Source: Aquabacterium sp.
Lineage (GTDB): Bacteria; Pseudomonadota; Gammaproteobacteria; Burkholderiales; Burkholderiaceae_C
DNA: 64,000 nt
Assembly (NCBI GenBank): GCA_030654395.1
Contig: JAURXM010000022.1
Location: 31,883-95,882 of the forward strand
Direction: 5' to 3'
Part shown: one piece after another, positions 56,375 to 64,000 of the stretch
Layout: the number at the start of each line of letters is the position of its first letter
Numbering within the stretch: position 1 is the stretch's first letter
Notes under the pieces: model-generated
Database searches by the model: none
What the model saw: the letters and a program-made list of their open reading frames with translations, nothing else
Told to the model about the DNA's origin: nothing
Translations under genes and position numbers: made by a program

Positions 56375-57223
56375 ATGTGCGACGCGTTCCACGTTCCCGA
56401 CATCACGGCACGCAAGAATGCCGACTTGCCTCATGCGGCTGACTACACGCTGGCGCAACCTTACGAGCGCTACACCGATGTCGACCAGCAGACTTGGGGC
56501 ACGCTTTACGCCCGCCAGATTGCGCTGTTGCCCGAGCGCGCCTGCACTGAGTTCTTAGATGGCTTGCAGGCGCTGCGGCTCGCACCCGACCGCATCCCCA
56601 CCTTCACTGAGCTCAACGAGCGCTTGGCCCGCACGACCGGCTGGGCCCTCGTCGCAGTGCATGGCCTGATCCCCGATGACGTGTTCTTTGAGCACCTGTC
56701 GCAACGCCGTTTCCCGGTGACATGGTGGCTGCGTGAGCCCCAGCAACTGGACTATCTAGAAGAGCCCGATCTGTTTCACGACCTGTTCGGTCACGTCCCC
56801 TTGTTGACCAACCCGGTGTTTGCCGACTACTTGCAAGCCTATGGCAAAGGAGGCGTGAAGGCCGCCCACCTGCATGCCTTGCCTATGCTGGCGCGGCTGT
56901 ATTGGTACACGGTGGAGTTCGGCTTGATCCGCACGCCACAGGGCTTGCGTATTTTTGGCGCAGGCATCTTGTCCAGCAGAACCGAATCGGTCGCCTGCTT
57001 GTCATCACCAGCCCCACAACGAGTGCCCTTTGACCTGCAGCGCATCATGCGCACGCAATACAACATTGACCGTTTTCAAGACACCTACTTCGTCATCGAC
57101 AGTTTCGATCAACTCTTTGCCGCCACCGCGCCTGACTTCACGCCCTACTATGCGCAGTGGAGCGGTTTGCCCGAGTTCGGCGCGTCAGAGCGGGCACCCA
57201 CCTTGGAGGCCACGCATGGCTGA
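56375..57223 (+). CDS. phhA: phenylalanine 4-monooxygenase
   Basis: A 282-residue single-domain aromatic amino acid hydroxylase that makes tyrosine from phenylalanine using iron and a pterin. The iron triad is H135 and H140 ([11 protein letters not shown]) and E181 (WYTVEFGL). The regulatory domain of animal enzymes is absent, as usual in bacteria. GGAGG precedes the start. It heads a five-gene run and overlaps hpd by 8 bp. Confidence 0.94.
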   Translation: MCDAFHVPDITARKNADLPHAADYTLAQPYERYTDVDQQTWGTLYARQIALLPERACTEFLDGLQALRLAPDRIPTFTELNERLARTTGWALVAVHGLIPDDVFFEHLSQRRFPVTWWLREPQQLDYLEEPDLFHDLFGHVPLLTNPVFADYLQAYGKGGVKAAHLHALPMLARLYWYTVEFGLIRTPQGLRIFGAGILSSRTESVACLSSPAPQRVPFDLQRIMRTQYNIDRFQDTYFVIDSFDQLFAATAPDFTPYYAQWSGLPEFGASERAPTLEATHG

Positions 57224-58313
57224 CCTGTTTGACAACCCCATGGGTTTGATGGGCTTTGAGTTTGTTGAGTTCGCCTCGCCCATGCCCCAGGTGCTCGAAC
57301 CCTTGTTTGAGAAGATGGGCTTCACGCTGGTGGCGCGCCACCGCTCCAAAGACGTGCTGCTCTACCGCCAAGGCGACATCAACTTCATCGTCAACCGCGA
57401 GCCCAAAAGTCTGGCCGCTTACTTTGCCGCCGAGCATGGCCCCTGCGCCTGTGGCTTGGCCTTTCGGGTGGCCGATTCGCACAAGGCCTACTACCAAGCG
57501 ATTGAGCGTGGGGCGCAGCCGCTCGACATCCCCGTCGGCCCGATGGAGCTCAAGCTGCCCGCCATCAAAGGCATTGGCGGAGCGCCTCTGTATTTGATTG
57601 ACCGCTTCGAAGAAGGCAAGTCCATCTACGACATCGACTTTGAGTTTCTGCCCGATGTCGAGCGCCACCCGGTCGGACACGGCCTGCAGGTGGTTGACCA
57701 CCTCACCCACAACGTCTACCGTGGTCGCATGCGATTTTGGGCCGAGTACTACCAGCGCTTGTTCAACTTCCGTGAGCTGCGCTTTTTTGACATCAAAGGC
57801 GAGTACACCGGACTCACGTCCAAGGCCATGTCCGCACCCGACGGCAAGATCCGCATCCCGCTCAATGAAGAAGCATCCAAGAGCACCGGCCAGATTGAAG
57901 AGTTCCTCATGCAGTTCAACGGCGAGGGCATCCAGCATGTGGCCTTGCTCACCGATGATTTATTGGGCGCCATCGACAAGCTGCGCGCCGCTGGCATCCC
58001 CCTGATGAACGCGCCCAAAGACAGCTACTACGAGATGCTGGCCGAGCGCCTGCCGGGTCATGGCCAAGACGTGGCCGCCTTGAGCGCACGCGGCATCTTG
58101 CTGGACGGCAGCACAGAAGGCGTGGCCACGGGTGCGGCACCGCGCCTGTTGTTGCAAATCTTTTCCCAAACCGTGCTGGGACCGGTGTTCTTTGAGTTCA
58201 TCCAGCGCAGCGGCGACGAAGGTTTTGGCGAAGGCAACTTCAAGGCCTTGTTTGAATCAATAGAGCGCGACCAAGTGCGCCGAGGCGTGATTGAAGGAGC
58301 GGCCACATCATGA
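57216..58313 (+). CDS. hpd: 4-hydroxyphenylpyruvate dioxygenase
   Basis: A 365-residue HPPD that converts 4-hydroxyphenylpyruvate to homogentisate. The Fe ligands fit VVDHLTHNV (His), [12 protein letters not shown] (His) and [10 protein letters not shown] (Glu). The C-terminal domain carries KDSYYEML and [15 protein letters not shown] typical of HPPD. The start overlaps the end of phhA. It overlaps the VOC gene by four bases. Confidence 0.93.
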   Translation: MADLFDNPMGLMGFEFVEFASPMPQVLEPLFEKMGFTLVARHRSKDVLLYRQGDINFIVNREPKSLAAYFAAEHGPCACGLAFRVADSHKAYYQAIERGAQPLDIPVGPMELKLPAIKGIGGAPLYLIDRFEEGKSIYDIDFEFLPDVERHPVGHGLQVVDHLTHNVYRGRMRFWAEYYQRLFNFRELRFFDIKGEYTGLTSKAMSAPDGKIRIPLNEEASKSTGQIEEFLMQFNGEGIQHVALLTDDLLGAIDKLRAAGIPLMNAPKDSYYEMLAERLPGHGQDVAALSARGILLDGSTEGVATGAAPRLLLQIFSQTVLGPVFFEFIQRSGDEGFGEGNFKALFESIERDQVRRGVIEGAATS

Positions 58314-58858
58314 GCCTGCTGCAAAAAATACACCACGTAGCCTACCGCTGCCACGACGCCAAAGCCACTGTGCAGTGGTATGCCAAGCATTTGGGCATGA
58401 ATTTCATGCTGGCCATTGCCGAGGACGAGGTGCCCTCTACGAAAGCCCCCGACCCCTACATACACGTCTTCTTAGACGCTGGGGGCGGCAACGTGTTGGC
58501 CTTTTTTGAGCTGCCCACCAAGCCCGCAATGGGGCGCGACCTCAACACGCCAGACTGGGTTCAACACATTGCTTTTGAAGTTGAATCGGTTGAGGTGCTG
58601 CTGGAGACCAAAGCGCAGCTTGAGGCCAGCGGCATCGCCGTGATCGGACCCACCAACCACACCCTGTTCCAGTCCATCTACTTTTTTGACCCCAACGGAC
58701 ACCGCCTTGAACTCGCCGCCAACACCGGCACCCCTGCCATGTACCAAGCGCTGGACGCCGTGAAGTGGCCCATGCTGGACGAATGGTCGCGCACCCGCCG
58801 AGCACCAGCCCACGCCCGCTGGATGCACGATGGCAGCTTTGAAGCGCCCTCACCATGA
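58310..58858 (+). CDS. VOC/glyoxalase-fold protein, possible ring-cleaving dioxygenase of the homogentisate pathway
   Basis: A 182-residue vicinal-oxygen-chelate protein. Metal-ligand candidates are H9 (KIHHVAYRC), E67 (AFFELP), H86 (VQHIAFEV) and E134 ([10 protein letters not shown]). VOC members include glyoxalases, epimerases and extradiol dioxygenases. It overlaps hpd and fahA by four bases each (ATGA), exactly where homogentisate 1,2-dioxygenase should be, and no cupin-type HmgA is seen. A role in opening the homogentisate ring is therefore possible but unproven; it could instead be an accessory lactoylglutathione-lyase-like enzyme. Confidence 0.82.
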   Translation: MSLLQKIHHVAYRCHDAKATVQWYAKHLGMNFMLAIAEDEVPSTKAPDPYIHVFLDAGGGNVLAFFELPTKPAMGRDLNTPDWVQHIAFEVESVEVLLETKAQLEASGIAVIGPTNHTLFQSIYFFDPNGHRLELAANTGTPAMYQALDAVKWPMLDEWSRTRRAPAHARWMHDGSFEAPSP

Positions 58859-59880
58859 AACTGGCGACCCTTAAAAATGGCACGCGCGATGGGGCCTTGG
58901 CTGTGGTCAGCCGTGACCTGAGATGGTGCCAAACCGTCCCGGCCATCGCACACCATTTGCAGACAGCGCTGGACGACTGGGCGCGGGCATCACCGCAACT
59001 CGAAACGGTGTACCAAGCTCTCAACCAAGGCACTGCAAGCGGTGCGCAGGCCTTTGATCCCCACGCTTGCCACTCACCGCTGCCACGTGCCTACCAATGG
59101 GCCGATGGCTCTGCCTACGTCAACCATGTGGAGCTGGTGCGTCGCGCCCGTGGTGCCACCTTGCCGCCTGAATTTTGGACCGACCCCTTGATGTACCAAG
59201 GCGGCTCAGACGCTTTCATCGGCCCATGCGACCCGATACGTGTCCCCGCCGCGACGGGCGAGAGTTGGGGAGTGGATTTAGAAGGCGAGGTGGCCGTCAT
59301 CACCGACGACGTGCCCCTGGGCGCCAGCCCTGCCCAATGCGCAGGCGCTATCCGGCTGTTGATGCTGGTCAACGATGTCAGCCTGCGCCACCTGATCCCG
59401 GCCGAGCTGGCCAAGGGCTTTGGCTTCTTTCAATCCAAACCGGCGTCCAGCTTCTCGCCCGTGGCGGTCACGCCCGATGAGTTGGGGGATGCTTGGCAGG
59501 ACAGCCGCGTCCACCTGCCCTTGCTGGCGCAGATCAACGGTCAGCCGTTTGGATGCCCGGATGCGGGCGTGGACATGGTGTTCAACTTTGCGCAACTGGT
59601 GGCCCATGCAGCCAAGACGCGGGCCTTGTGCGCGGGCTCGATCATCGGCTCAGGCACCGTGTCCAACAAACAAGGCAGCTTGCATGGCTCGGCCATCGTC
59701 AACGGGGGCGTGGGCTATGCCTGCATCGCCGAGCTGCGCATGCTGGAGACGATCGAAACGGGTGCGCCCATCACGGCGTTTCTAAGCTTTGGAGACCGAG
59801 TCCGCATCGACATGGTCGACCCGCAAGGGGCCAGCATTTTTGGCGCCATTGACCAAGTCGTCGCCCCTTGCGAGGGCTGA
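58855..59880 (+). CDS. fahA: fumarylacetoacetate hydrolase family protein
   Basis: A 341-residue FAH-fold hydrolase, expected to split fumarylacetoacetate into fumarate and acetoacetate. The metal-site acidic residues lie in WGVDLEGEVAVITDD and LVNDVSLRHL; FGFFQSKPASSFSP is also conserved. Other FAH-family members act on related diketo acids; the operon makes the fumarylacetoacetase role likely. It is coupled to the VOC gene by ATGA and to maiA by 5 bp. Confidence 0.88.
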   Translation: MKLATLKNGTRDGALAVVSRDLRWCQTVPAIAHHLQTALDDWARASPQLETVYQALNQGTASGAQAFDPHACHSPLPRAYQWADGSAYVNHVELVRRARGATLPPEFWTDPLMYQGGSDAFIGPCDPIRVPAATGESWGVDLEGEVAVITDDVPLGASPAQCAGAIRLLMLVNDVSLRHLIPAELAKGFGFFQSKPASSFSPVAVTPDELGDAWQDSRVHLPLLAQINGQPFGCPDAGVDMVFNFAQLVAHAAKTRALCAGSIIGSGTVSNKQGSLHGSAIVNGGVGYACIAELRMLETIETGAPITAFLSFGDRVRIDMVDPQGASIFGAIDQVVAPCEG

Positions 59881-59885
59881 TCGAT

Positions 59886-60548
59886 ATGCTGCGCCTGCAC
59901 ACCTACTTCAGAAGCTCAGCGGCGTTCAGGGTGCGCATCGCACTGCACCTCAAAGGACTGGAATTTGAAGCCGTTCCCGTGCATCTTTTGCGCGGTGGCG
60001 GCGAGCAGCACACACCCGACTACCGCGCCAAAAACCCCCTCGGCACGGTGCCAACCTTGATTGACAACGCTGCCACCTTGACGCAGTCATTGGCCATGAT
60101 CGAATACCTGGACGAGACGCACCCACAGCCGCCGCTGATGCCTGCTGATGCACTGGACCGTGCCCGCGTGCGCGCACTGGCCCAGACGATTGCGTGCGAC
60201 ATCCATCCGCTGAACAACCTGCGCGTTTTGAACTACCTGAAGGACGTGATGGGTGCGGACCAAACCGCCCGCGACACCTGGTATCGGCATTGGGTTGAGA
60301 ACGGGTTGGCAGGGGTGGAATCGCTCTTAGCCAACGATGCCCGAACGGGGCTGTTTTGCCATGGCGATGCGCCCACCCTCGCCGACTGCTGCCTATTGCC
60401 GCAGGTATTCAATGCCCGCCGCTTGAACTGTGATTTATCGGCCATGCCGGTGATAGCTCGCATCGTCGGGCAGTGTGAAGCGGTGGCCGCATTTCAGCGC
60501 GCGATGCCTGGGGTGCAGGTCGATGCACCCCTTGATCCGGCTACTTGA
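59886..60548 (+). CDS. maiA: maleylacetoacetate isomerase (zeta-class GST)
   Basis: A 220-residue zeta-class glutathione transferase that isomerises maleylacetoacetate to fumarylacetoacetate using glutathione. The active-site motif is [15 protein letters not shown], and NPLGTVPTL binds glutathione. Its presence means that the pathway intermediate is maleylacetoacetate, so a homogentisate ring-opening step must exist. The ATG at 59886 is preferred over 59868. It overlaps the convergent chemoreceptor gene by 8 bp. Confidence 0.9.
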   Translation: MLRLHTYFRSSAAFRVRIALHLKGLEFEAVPVHLLRGGGEQHTPDYRAKNPLGTVPTLIDNAATLTQSLAMIEYLDETHPQPPLMPADALDRARVRALAQTIACDIHPLNNLRVLNYLKDVMGADQTARDTWYRHWVENGLAGVESLLANDARTGLFCHGDAPTLADCCLLPQVFNARRLNCDLSAMPVIARIVGQCEAVAAFQRAMPGVQVDAPLDPAT

Positions 60549-62376
60549 TATTGAAGAAAGAGATCGCCTGCTTGAGCTCCATGGACTGCCCCAGCATTTC
60601 TTCTGACGTCGCAGCCAACTCCTCTGACGCCGCCGCATTTTGCTGCGTTGCCTGATTCAGTTGGACCATGACATGGTCAATCTGGCCGACAGCGTCATTT
60701 TGCTCCTCTGACGCCGCCGCAATCTCTTGTACCAAGCCACTGGTCTTTTGGATGGATGGCACGATTTCACCCAGCAATTTACCCGCACGCTCAGCCGTCG
60801 ACACGCTGCTGGTCGCCAGCTCACCGATCTCCTTAGCGGCCTCTTGACTGCGCTCGGCCAGCTTGCGAACCTCGGCTGCCACCACAGCAAACCCCCTGCC
60901 GTGCTCACCCGCTCTGGCCGCCTCAATGGCCGCATTCAGGGCCAGCAAATTGGTTTGATAAGCGATGTCATCGACGATGCTGATTTTCTGGGCGATCTGC
61001 TTCATCGCACCCACCGTTTGCATGACCGCCGTCCCACCCTCAACGGCTTCCTTGCTTGCTTTGCCAGCAATGCCATCGGTGACGTTGGCGTTGTCTCTGT
61101 TTTGGGTGATGGACACGGCCATTGAAGCAATCGACGTCGTCGCAGACTCGACCGAAGTGGCCTGCTCAATCGCCGAAATAGACAGCGACTGTGCTGTGCC
61201 ACTGATCTGATCGGCAGCAGCATTGAGCGCCGAAGTCGCTGCATGCACCTGACCGATCACCTCTGTGAGCTTGTCGCACCCGGCATTGGCATCGCGCTTA
61301 ACTTGGTTGAACACACCCTGTGCCTCACGCGTAATCCGCTGATTCAGGTCGCCTGAAGCCAAACCGCTGAAAATGCGCACAATGTCAGAGAACATCGCTG
61401 AGTTGGTCTCCATCAGCGCATTGACACCACCACACAGTGTCGCGATGGGGCCAGTCTTGCCAGCCATCGCAATGCGCTTGCTGAGGTCGCCCTTTTGCGC
61501 CGCATCGGTCACCTCTTGAGCTTGCTCTACAGCTTGACGAAGCATGTTGCCAGCCAACACCTCTTCAGTCACATTGGTCGCGTACTTGACCACCTTGAAC
61601 GGCTTGCCACTCATGTCCAAAATAGGGTTGTAGGACGCTTGAATCCACACCTCTTTGTTGCCCTTGCCAATGCGCTTATAGCGGCCAGCGTCGTACTCAC
61701 CTCGGCCCAGTTTTTCCCAAAATAAGCGGTAGTCGGCACTGTTGCGGTAGTCAGGGTCCACAAACATCGAATGGTGCTGCCCTCGGATTTCCGACAAGCC
61801 ATACCCCAAGGTCGCCAAAAAGTTTTCGTTGGCCGTCAGCACGCGCCCATCCAAGCCAAATTCGATCACGGCCTGCGCTTTGTCAATGGCAGACAACTGA
61901 CCTTCAAAATTCGCATTTCTGAGCTTTTCAGCCGTGATGTCCGTGGCGTACTTGACCACCTTGGTCGGCTTGCCATCCAGCCCTAGGATGGGGTTGTAGG
62001 ACGCCTGAATCCAGACCTCTTTGCCGCCCTTGCCGATGCGTTTGTATTCGCCCGCGTCGAACTCGCCGCGATTGAGCTTGGTCCAGAAGTCCCGGTAAGC
62101 CTGCGTTCCGGCATAACCCGGTGCGGCGAACATACTGTGGTGCTTGCCCCGGATTTCATCCTCCGTATAGCCCAGCGTTTTGCAGAAATTCTCATTGGCC
62201 GTGAGGATAGTGCCGTCAAGATTGAACTCGATCACCGCCTGCACTCGCCGGATGGCCGCGATTTGAGCTGCATGATCCTGCGCGATGGCCCGCTGCGCTT
62301 GCAGCGCATCATCAGGCGTATTAGAAGAGAAAAACACCTGATACCAGCGCAAACTAGTCGACGGGTTGGCTTGCAT
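60541..62376 (-). CDS. methyl-accepting chemotaxis protein with two PAS domains, no visible membrane segment
   Basis: A 611-residue chemoreceptor. Two closely similar PAS modules (about 44-165 and 166-285) share the patterns [22 protein letters not shown] / [10 protein letters not shown] and [17 protein letters not shown]-like linker ([12 protein letters not shown]) and a signalling domain with the hairpin tip [17 protein letters not shown] follow. I see no hydrophobic membrane helix, so it is probably cytoplasmic or Aer-like. The C-terminus SFFNIK lacks the CheR-binding pentapeptide. AGGAG precedes the ATG. Confidence 0.9.
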   Translation of the reverse strand: MQANPSTSLRWYQVFFSSNTPDDALQAQRAIAQDHAAQIAAIRRVQAVIEFNLDGTILTANENFCKTLGYTEDEIRGKHHSMFAAPGYAGTQAYRDFWTKLNRGEFDAGEYKRIGKGGKEVWIQASYNPILGLDGKPTKVVKYATDITAEKLRNANFEGQLSAIDKAQAVIEFGLDGRVLTANENFLATLGYGLSEIRGQHHSMFVDPDYRNSADYRLFWEKLGRGEYDAGRYKRIGKGNKEVWIQASYNPILDMSGKPFKVVKYATNVTEEVLAGNMLRQAVEQAQEVTDAAQKGDLSKRIAMAGKTGPIATLCGGVNALMETNSAMFSDIVRIFSGLASGDLNQRITREAQGVFNQVKRDANAGCDKLTEVIGQVHAATSALNAAADQISGTAQSLSISAIEQATSVESATTSIASMAVSITQNRDNANVTDGIAGKASKEAVEGGTAVMQTVGAMKQIAQKISIVDDIAYQTNLLALNAAIEAARAGEHGRGFAVVAAEVRKLAERSQEAAKEIGELATSSVSTAERAGKLLGEIVPSIQKTSGLVQEIAAASEEQNDAVGQIDHVMVQLNQATQQNAAASEELAATSEEMLGQSMELKQAISFFNIK

Positions 62377-62545
62377 TCACAGCTCCTAAGAGAGCCAAGA
62401 ACAAGCGTCCCGACAGTTTGTCAAGAGCCGCCAAACACCGCCAGCGTTGCCGCCATCACCGTGTTGTTCCCGGACTTTGTAGCCTAGGCCCACGCGAAAA
62501 TGTCGATCGTTAAAACAAGCCGTGAAACACCCTCATCGAGCGACC

Positions 62546-62583
62546 AAATAAAAAGGGATCAGCTCGTTTGAACTGATCCCTTT
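62546..62583 (-). terminator. Rho-independent terminator after tRNA-Lys
   Basis: A perfect 11-bp stem (AAAGGGATCAG / CTGATCCCTTT) with a 10-base loop, followed on the minus strand by a run TTTTTATT. It lies 8 bp downstream of the tRNA-Lys(CUU) gene. Confidence 0.85.
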
Positions 62584-62590
62584 GAAATTT

Positions 62591-62666
62591 TGGTGGGCCC
62601 CGACAGATTCGAACTGTCGACCAACGGATTAAGAGTCCGCTGCTCTACCAACTGAGCTAGGAGCCC
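62591..62666 (-). tRNA. tRNA-Lys (anticodon CUU)
   Basis: A 76-base cloverleaf with encoded CCA. The anticodon arm GCGGA-CTCTTAA-TCCGT gives anticodon CTT; the T arm is GACAGTTCGAATCTGTC. The acceptor is GGGCTCC paired with GGGGCCC. Its D arm to anticodon region is nearly the same as in the second lysine tRNA 75 bp upstream, suggesting duplication. Confidence 0.96.
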
Positions 62667-62740
62667 GCAAGAAGTGGTTATCCTGCAAAGACTTCGATTA
62701 TATACACAGAAATGTCATATGCCCGAAGCAAAACAAGCTT

Positions 62741-62816
62741 TGGTGGGTCGAGCGAGACTCGAACTCGCGACCAACGGATTAAAAGTCCGCTGCTCTACCG
62801 ACTGAGCTATCGACCC
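62741..62816 (-). tRNA. tRNA-Lys (anticodon UUU)
   Basis: A 76-base cloverleaf with CCA. The anticodon arm GCGGA-CTTTTAA-TCCGT gives anticodon TTT; the acceptor stem is GGGTCGA/TCGACCC. It lies upstream of tRNA-Lys(CUU) on the same strand with no terminator between them, so the two are probably one transcript. Confidence 0.96.
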
Positions 62817-62829
62817 GGCAAGCCCAAGA

Positions 62830-63618
62830 TTATATGCTACTTTTTGGCTGTTGGGCAATGATCTTGTTGATCATCTCTGCCGCAGCCACCATCCCGAAGG
62901 TGGCGGTCACGGTCACGCTGGATCCGTAGCCGTGGCAGTTCAGGCTGCCGTCGGTGTCGCACACGCCGTCTTGCGGGGGCCTGACGGCCTCGCGTGAGAA
63001 CACGCACGTCAGCCCCATGGGGCCTTTGCGCGCCCCGCCCTGCCGCTGGCGCCAGCGTTGGCGCAGGCTGGCCAGCAGGGGGTCGTGCGTCACGTCCGAC
63101 AGGTCGGCCACTTCCAGCAGGTGGGGCGACACCTTGCCTCCTGCCGCGCCCACGGCCACCACGGGCACGCCGTGGGTCTGGCCCCAGGCAGCCATGACGG
63201 CCTTGGCGCGCACCTGGTCGCAGCAGTCGATCAGGCCGTCGAGGGGTTGGGCGCCCAGCAGGGCCTGGGCGTTGTCCTCGTCCACAAATTCTTCAACGGT
63301 GTGGACCTGGCAGCCAGGGTGGATCAGGGCAATGCGCTCTTTGAGCGCCTGCACCTTGGCCTGGCCAATGCTGGGCTCGATGGCGTGCACCTGGCGGTTG
63401 ATGTTGGACTCGGCCACGTGGTCCATGTCAATCAGGGTGAGGCTGGCCACGCCGCTGCGGGCCAGGGCCTCGGCCGTCCACGACCCCACCCCGCCCACGC
63501 CCACCACGGCAATGCGCAGCTGGCGCACCCGCTCGTAAGCGGACACGCCATACAGGCGCCGCAGGCCGCCAAAGCGGCGCTCCAGGTCGGCCTCGGTCAA
63601 CGACGCTGCCAACGACAT
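62830..63618 (-). CDS. tcdA: tRNA threonylcarbamoyladenosine dehydratase
   Basis: A 262-residue E1-like enzyme (TcdA/CsdL) that cyclises t6A at position 37 of ANN-decoding tRNAs. The ATP-binding motif is GVGGVGSWTAEALARSG, with DMDHVAESNINRQ next. The C-terminal YGSSVTVTATFGMVAA is family-typical. It shares the TGATG junction with cpoB. Most of this gene is much richer in G+C (lines at 67-77%) than the preceding 62 kb, while its last ~50 bases are not. Confidence 0.93.
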   Translation of the reverse strand: MSLAASLTEADLERRFGGLRRLYGVSAYERVRQLRIAVVGVGGVGSWTAEALARSGVASLTLIDMDHVAESNINRQVHAIEPSIGQAKVQALKERIALIHPGCQVHTVEEFVDEDNAQALLGAQPLDGLIDCCDQVRAKAVMAAWGQTHGVPVVAVGAAGGKVSPHLLEVADLSDVTHDPLLASLRQRWRQRQGGARKGPMGLTCVFSREAVRPPQDGVCDTDGSLNCHGYGSSVTVTATFGMVAAAEMINKIIAQQPKSSI

Positions 63619-64000
63619 CAGCGGGGGGCAGCTGCAGCCAGGCGCTCGCGGGCCACCTGGGCGGCTTCAGCGTCGGGGTAGGCCTTGACCAGGTCTTCCA
63701 GGGTCTTGCGGGCGGCCTTGGTTTCCTTCAGTTCGCTGTGGCAGTTGGCAATGGACAGCAGGGCCTCGGGCGCGCGCATGTGCTGTGGTGCCATGGCCAG
63801 CAGCGCACGGAAGCGGCTGATCGATTCCTTGTAGTCGCGCAGGCCGTAGTGGGCGTTGCCCAGCCAGTACAGGGTCGATTCCTTGTAGCCCGTGGCGGGG
63901 TACTTTTTCAGGAAGGTGTTGAGGGCTGCGGCGCCACCGGCAAAGTCAGCCTGGCGCATGCGGGCCAGGGCTTCGCCAAACTCTCGCTTTTCTTCGATGT
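63618..64000 (-). CDS. cpoB: Tol-Pal system/cell division coordinator CpoB (YbgF), 5'-truncated by the window edge
   Basis: The frame is open from the window end to the TGA at 63618-63620 (about 127 residues visible, starting IEEKREFGEALARMR). It has TPR-like repeats: AALNTFLKKYPATGYKEST, LYWLGNAHYGLRDYKESI and LEDLVKAYPDAEAAQVA. CpoB is a periplasmic protein that coordinates the Tol-Pal complex with peptidoglycan synthesis. Expected N-terminal signal and coiled coil lie beyond the window. The gene is rich in G+C, as is tcdA. Confidence 0.85.
   Translation of the reverse strand, partial: IEEKREFGEALARMRQADFAGGAAALNTFLKKYPATGYKESTLYWLGNAHYGLRDYKESISRFRALLAMAPQHMRAPEALLSIANCHSELKETKAARKTLEDLVKAYPDAEAAQVARERLAAAAPR

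Noticed and set aside
62591..62816. tRNA-Lys pair as an integration (attachment) site
   Set aside because: No integrase, no partial tRNA duplicate and no element boundary were found; only the nearby G+C shift is unusual.

Overview
The window looks like chromosomal DNA of a betaproteobacterium in the order Burkholderiales, probably Comamonadaceae or a near relative. This is inferred from gene content and order, not from a database search. Typical blocks are sspB-sspA-petCBA, tatABC next to hisI-hisE, murA with a his operon, an ABC-2 pair beside a bolA-type gene, DUF1631, and a cyanophycin synthetase locus. Nearly all DNA is coding. I found no transposase, integrase, CRISPR array or rRNA gene.

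Layout. 1-6.2 kb: the end of an RND efflux adaptor, its pump, a Pcm-like methyltransferase and TolC, then a tiny zinc-ribbon gene. 6.4-10.8 kb: tRNA-Thr, SspB and SspA, and the cytochrome bc1 complex. 11-23.6 kb: mscL, DUF1631, pdxA, hisIE-tatABC, a DegQ/HtrA-type protease, a NIF3 protein, and a coupled FecR/LysM-CHASE2 histidine kinase pair. 23.9-33.3 kb: hisFAHBCDG, murA, a bolA-type gene and an ABC-2 exporter, all on the minus strand. hisF and hisI are separated and point in opposite senses, which fits an inversion of the hisI-to-nif3 block. 33.4-40.4 kb: acyl-CoA-binding protein, a PHA-system protein, an M20 amidohydrolase, a ferric-reductase-like membrane protein, a TetR regulator, an RNA-ligase/PIN-nuclease pair and ExeA/GspB. 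40.5-48.2 kb: a cyanophycin locus with two synthetase-like genes, a dedicated ABC transporter and DUF1854. 48.3-51 kb: a methyltransferase and a B12-type radical SAM protein.

51-53.7 kb is a small accessory patch. It has an AT-rich leader, two secreted proteins of unknown function, and the nonsense-riddled front end of an alpha/beta hydrolase pseudogene that no long open frame reveals. After it come a secreted beta-propeller protein with a c-type heme site and a hemerythrin. 56.4-60.5 kb is a tightly overlapped phenylalanine/tyrosine catabolic operon (phhA-hpd-VOC-fahA-maiA). It has no recognisable homogentisate dioxygenase; a VOC-fold gene occupies that place. 60.5-64 kb: a chemoreceptor without visible membrane segments, two tRNA-Lys genes, tcdA and the end of cpoB. 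The last 1.1 kb is clearly richer in G+C than the rest.

Most unusual: the VOC protein inside the homogentisate pathway, the PIN nuclease-RNA ligase pair, the CphA-like protein with a lost P-loop and lost C-terminal domain, the his operon inversion, and the unmarked pseudogene.
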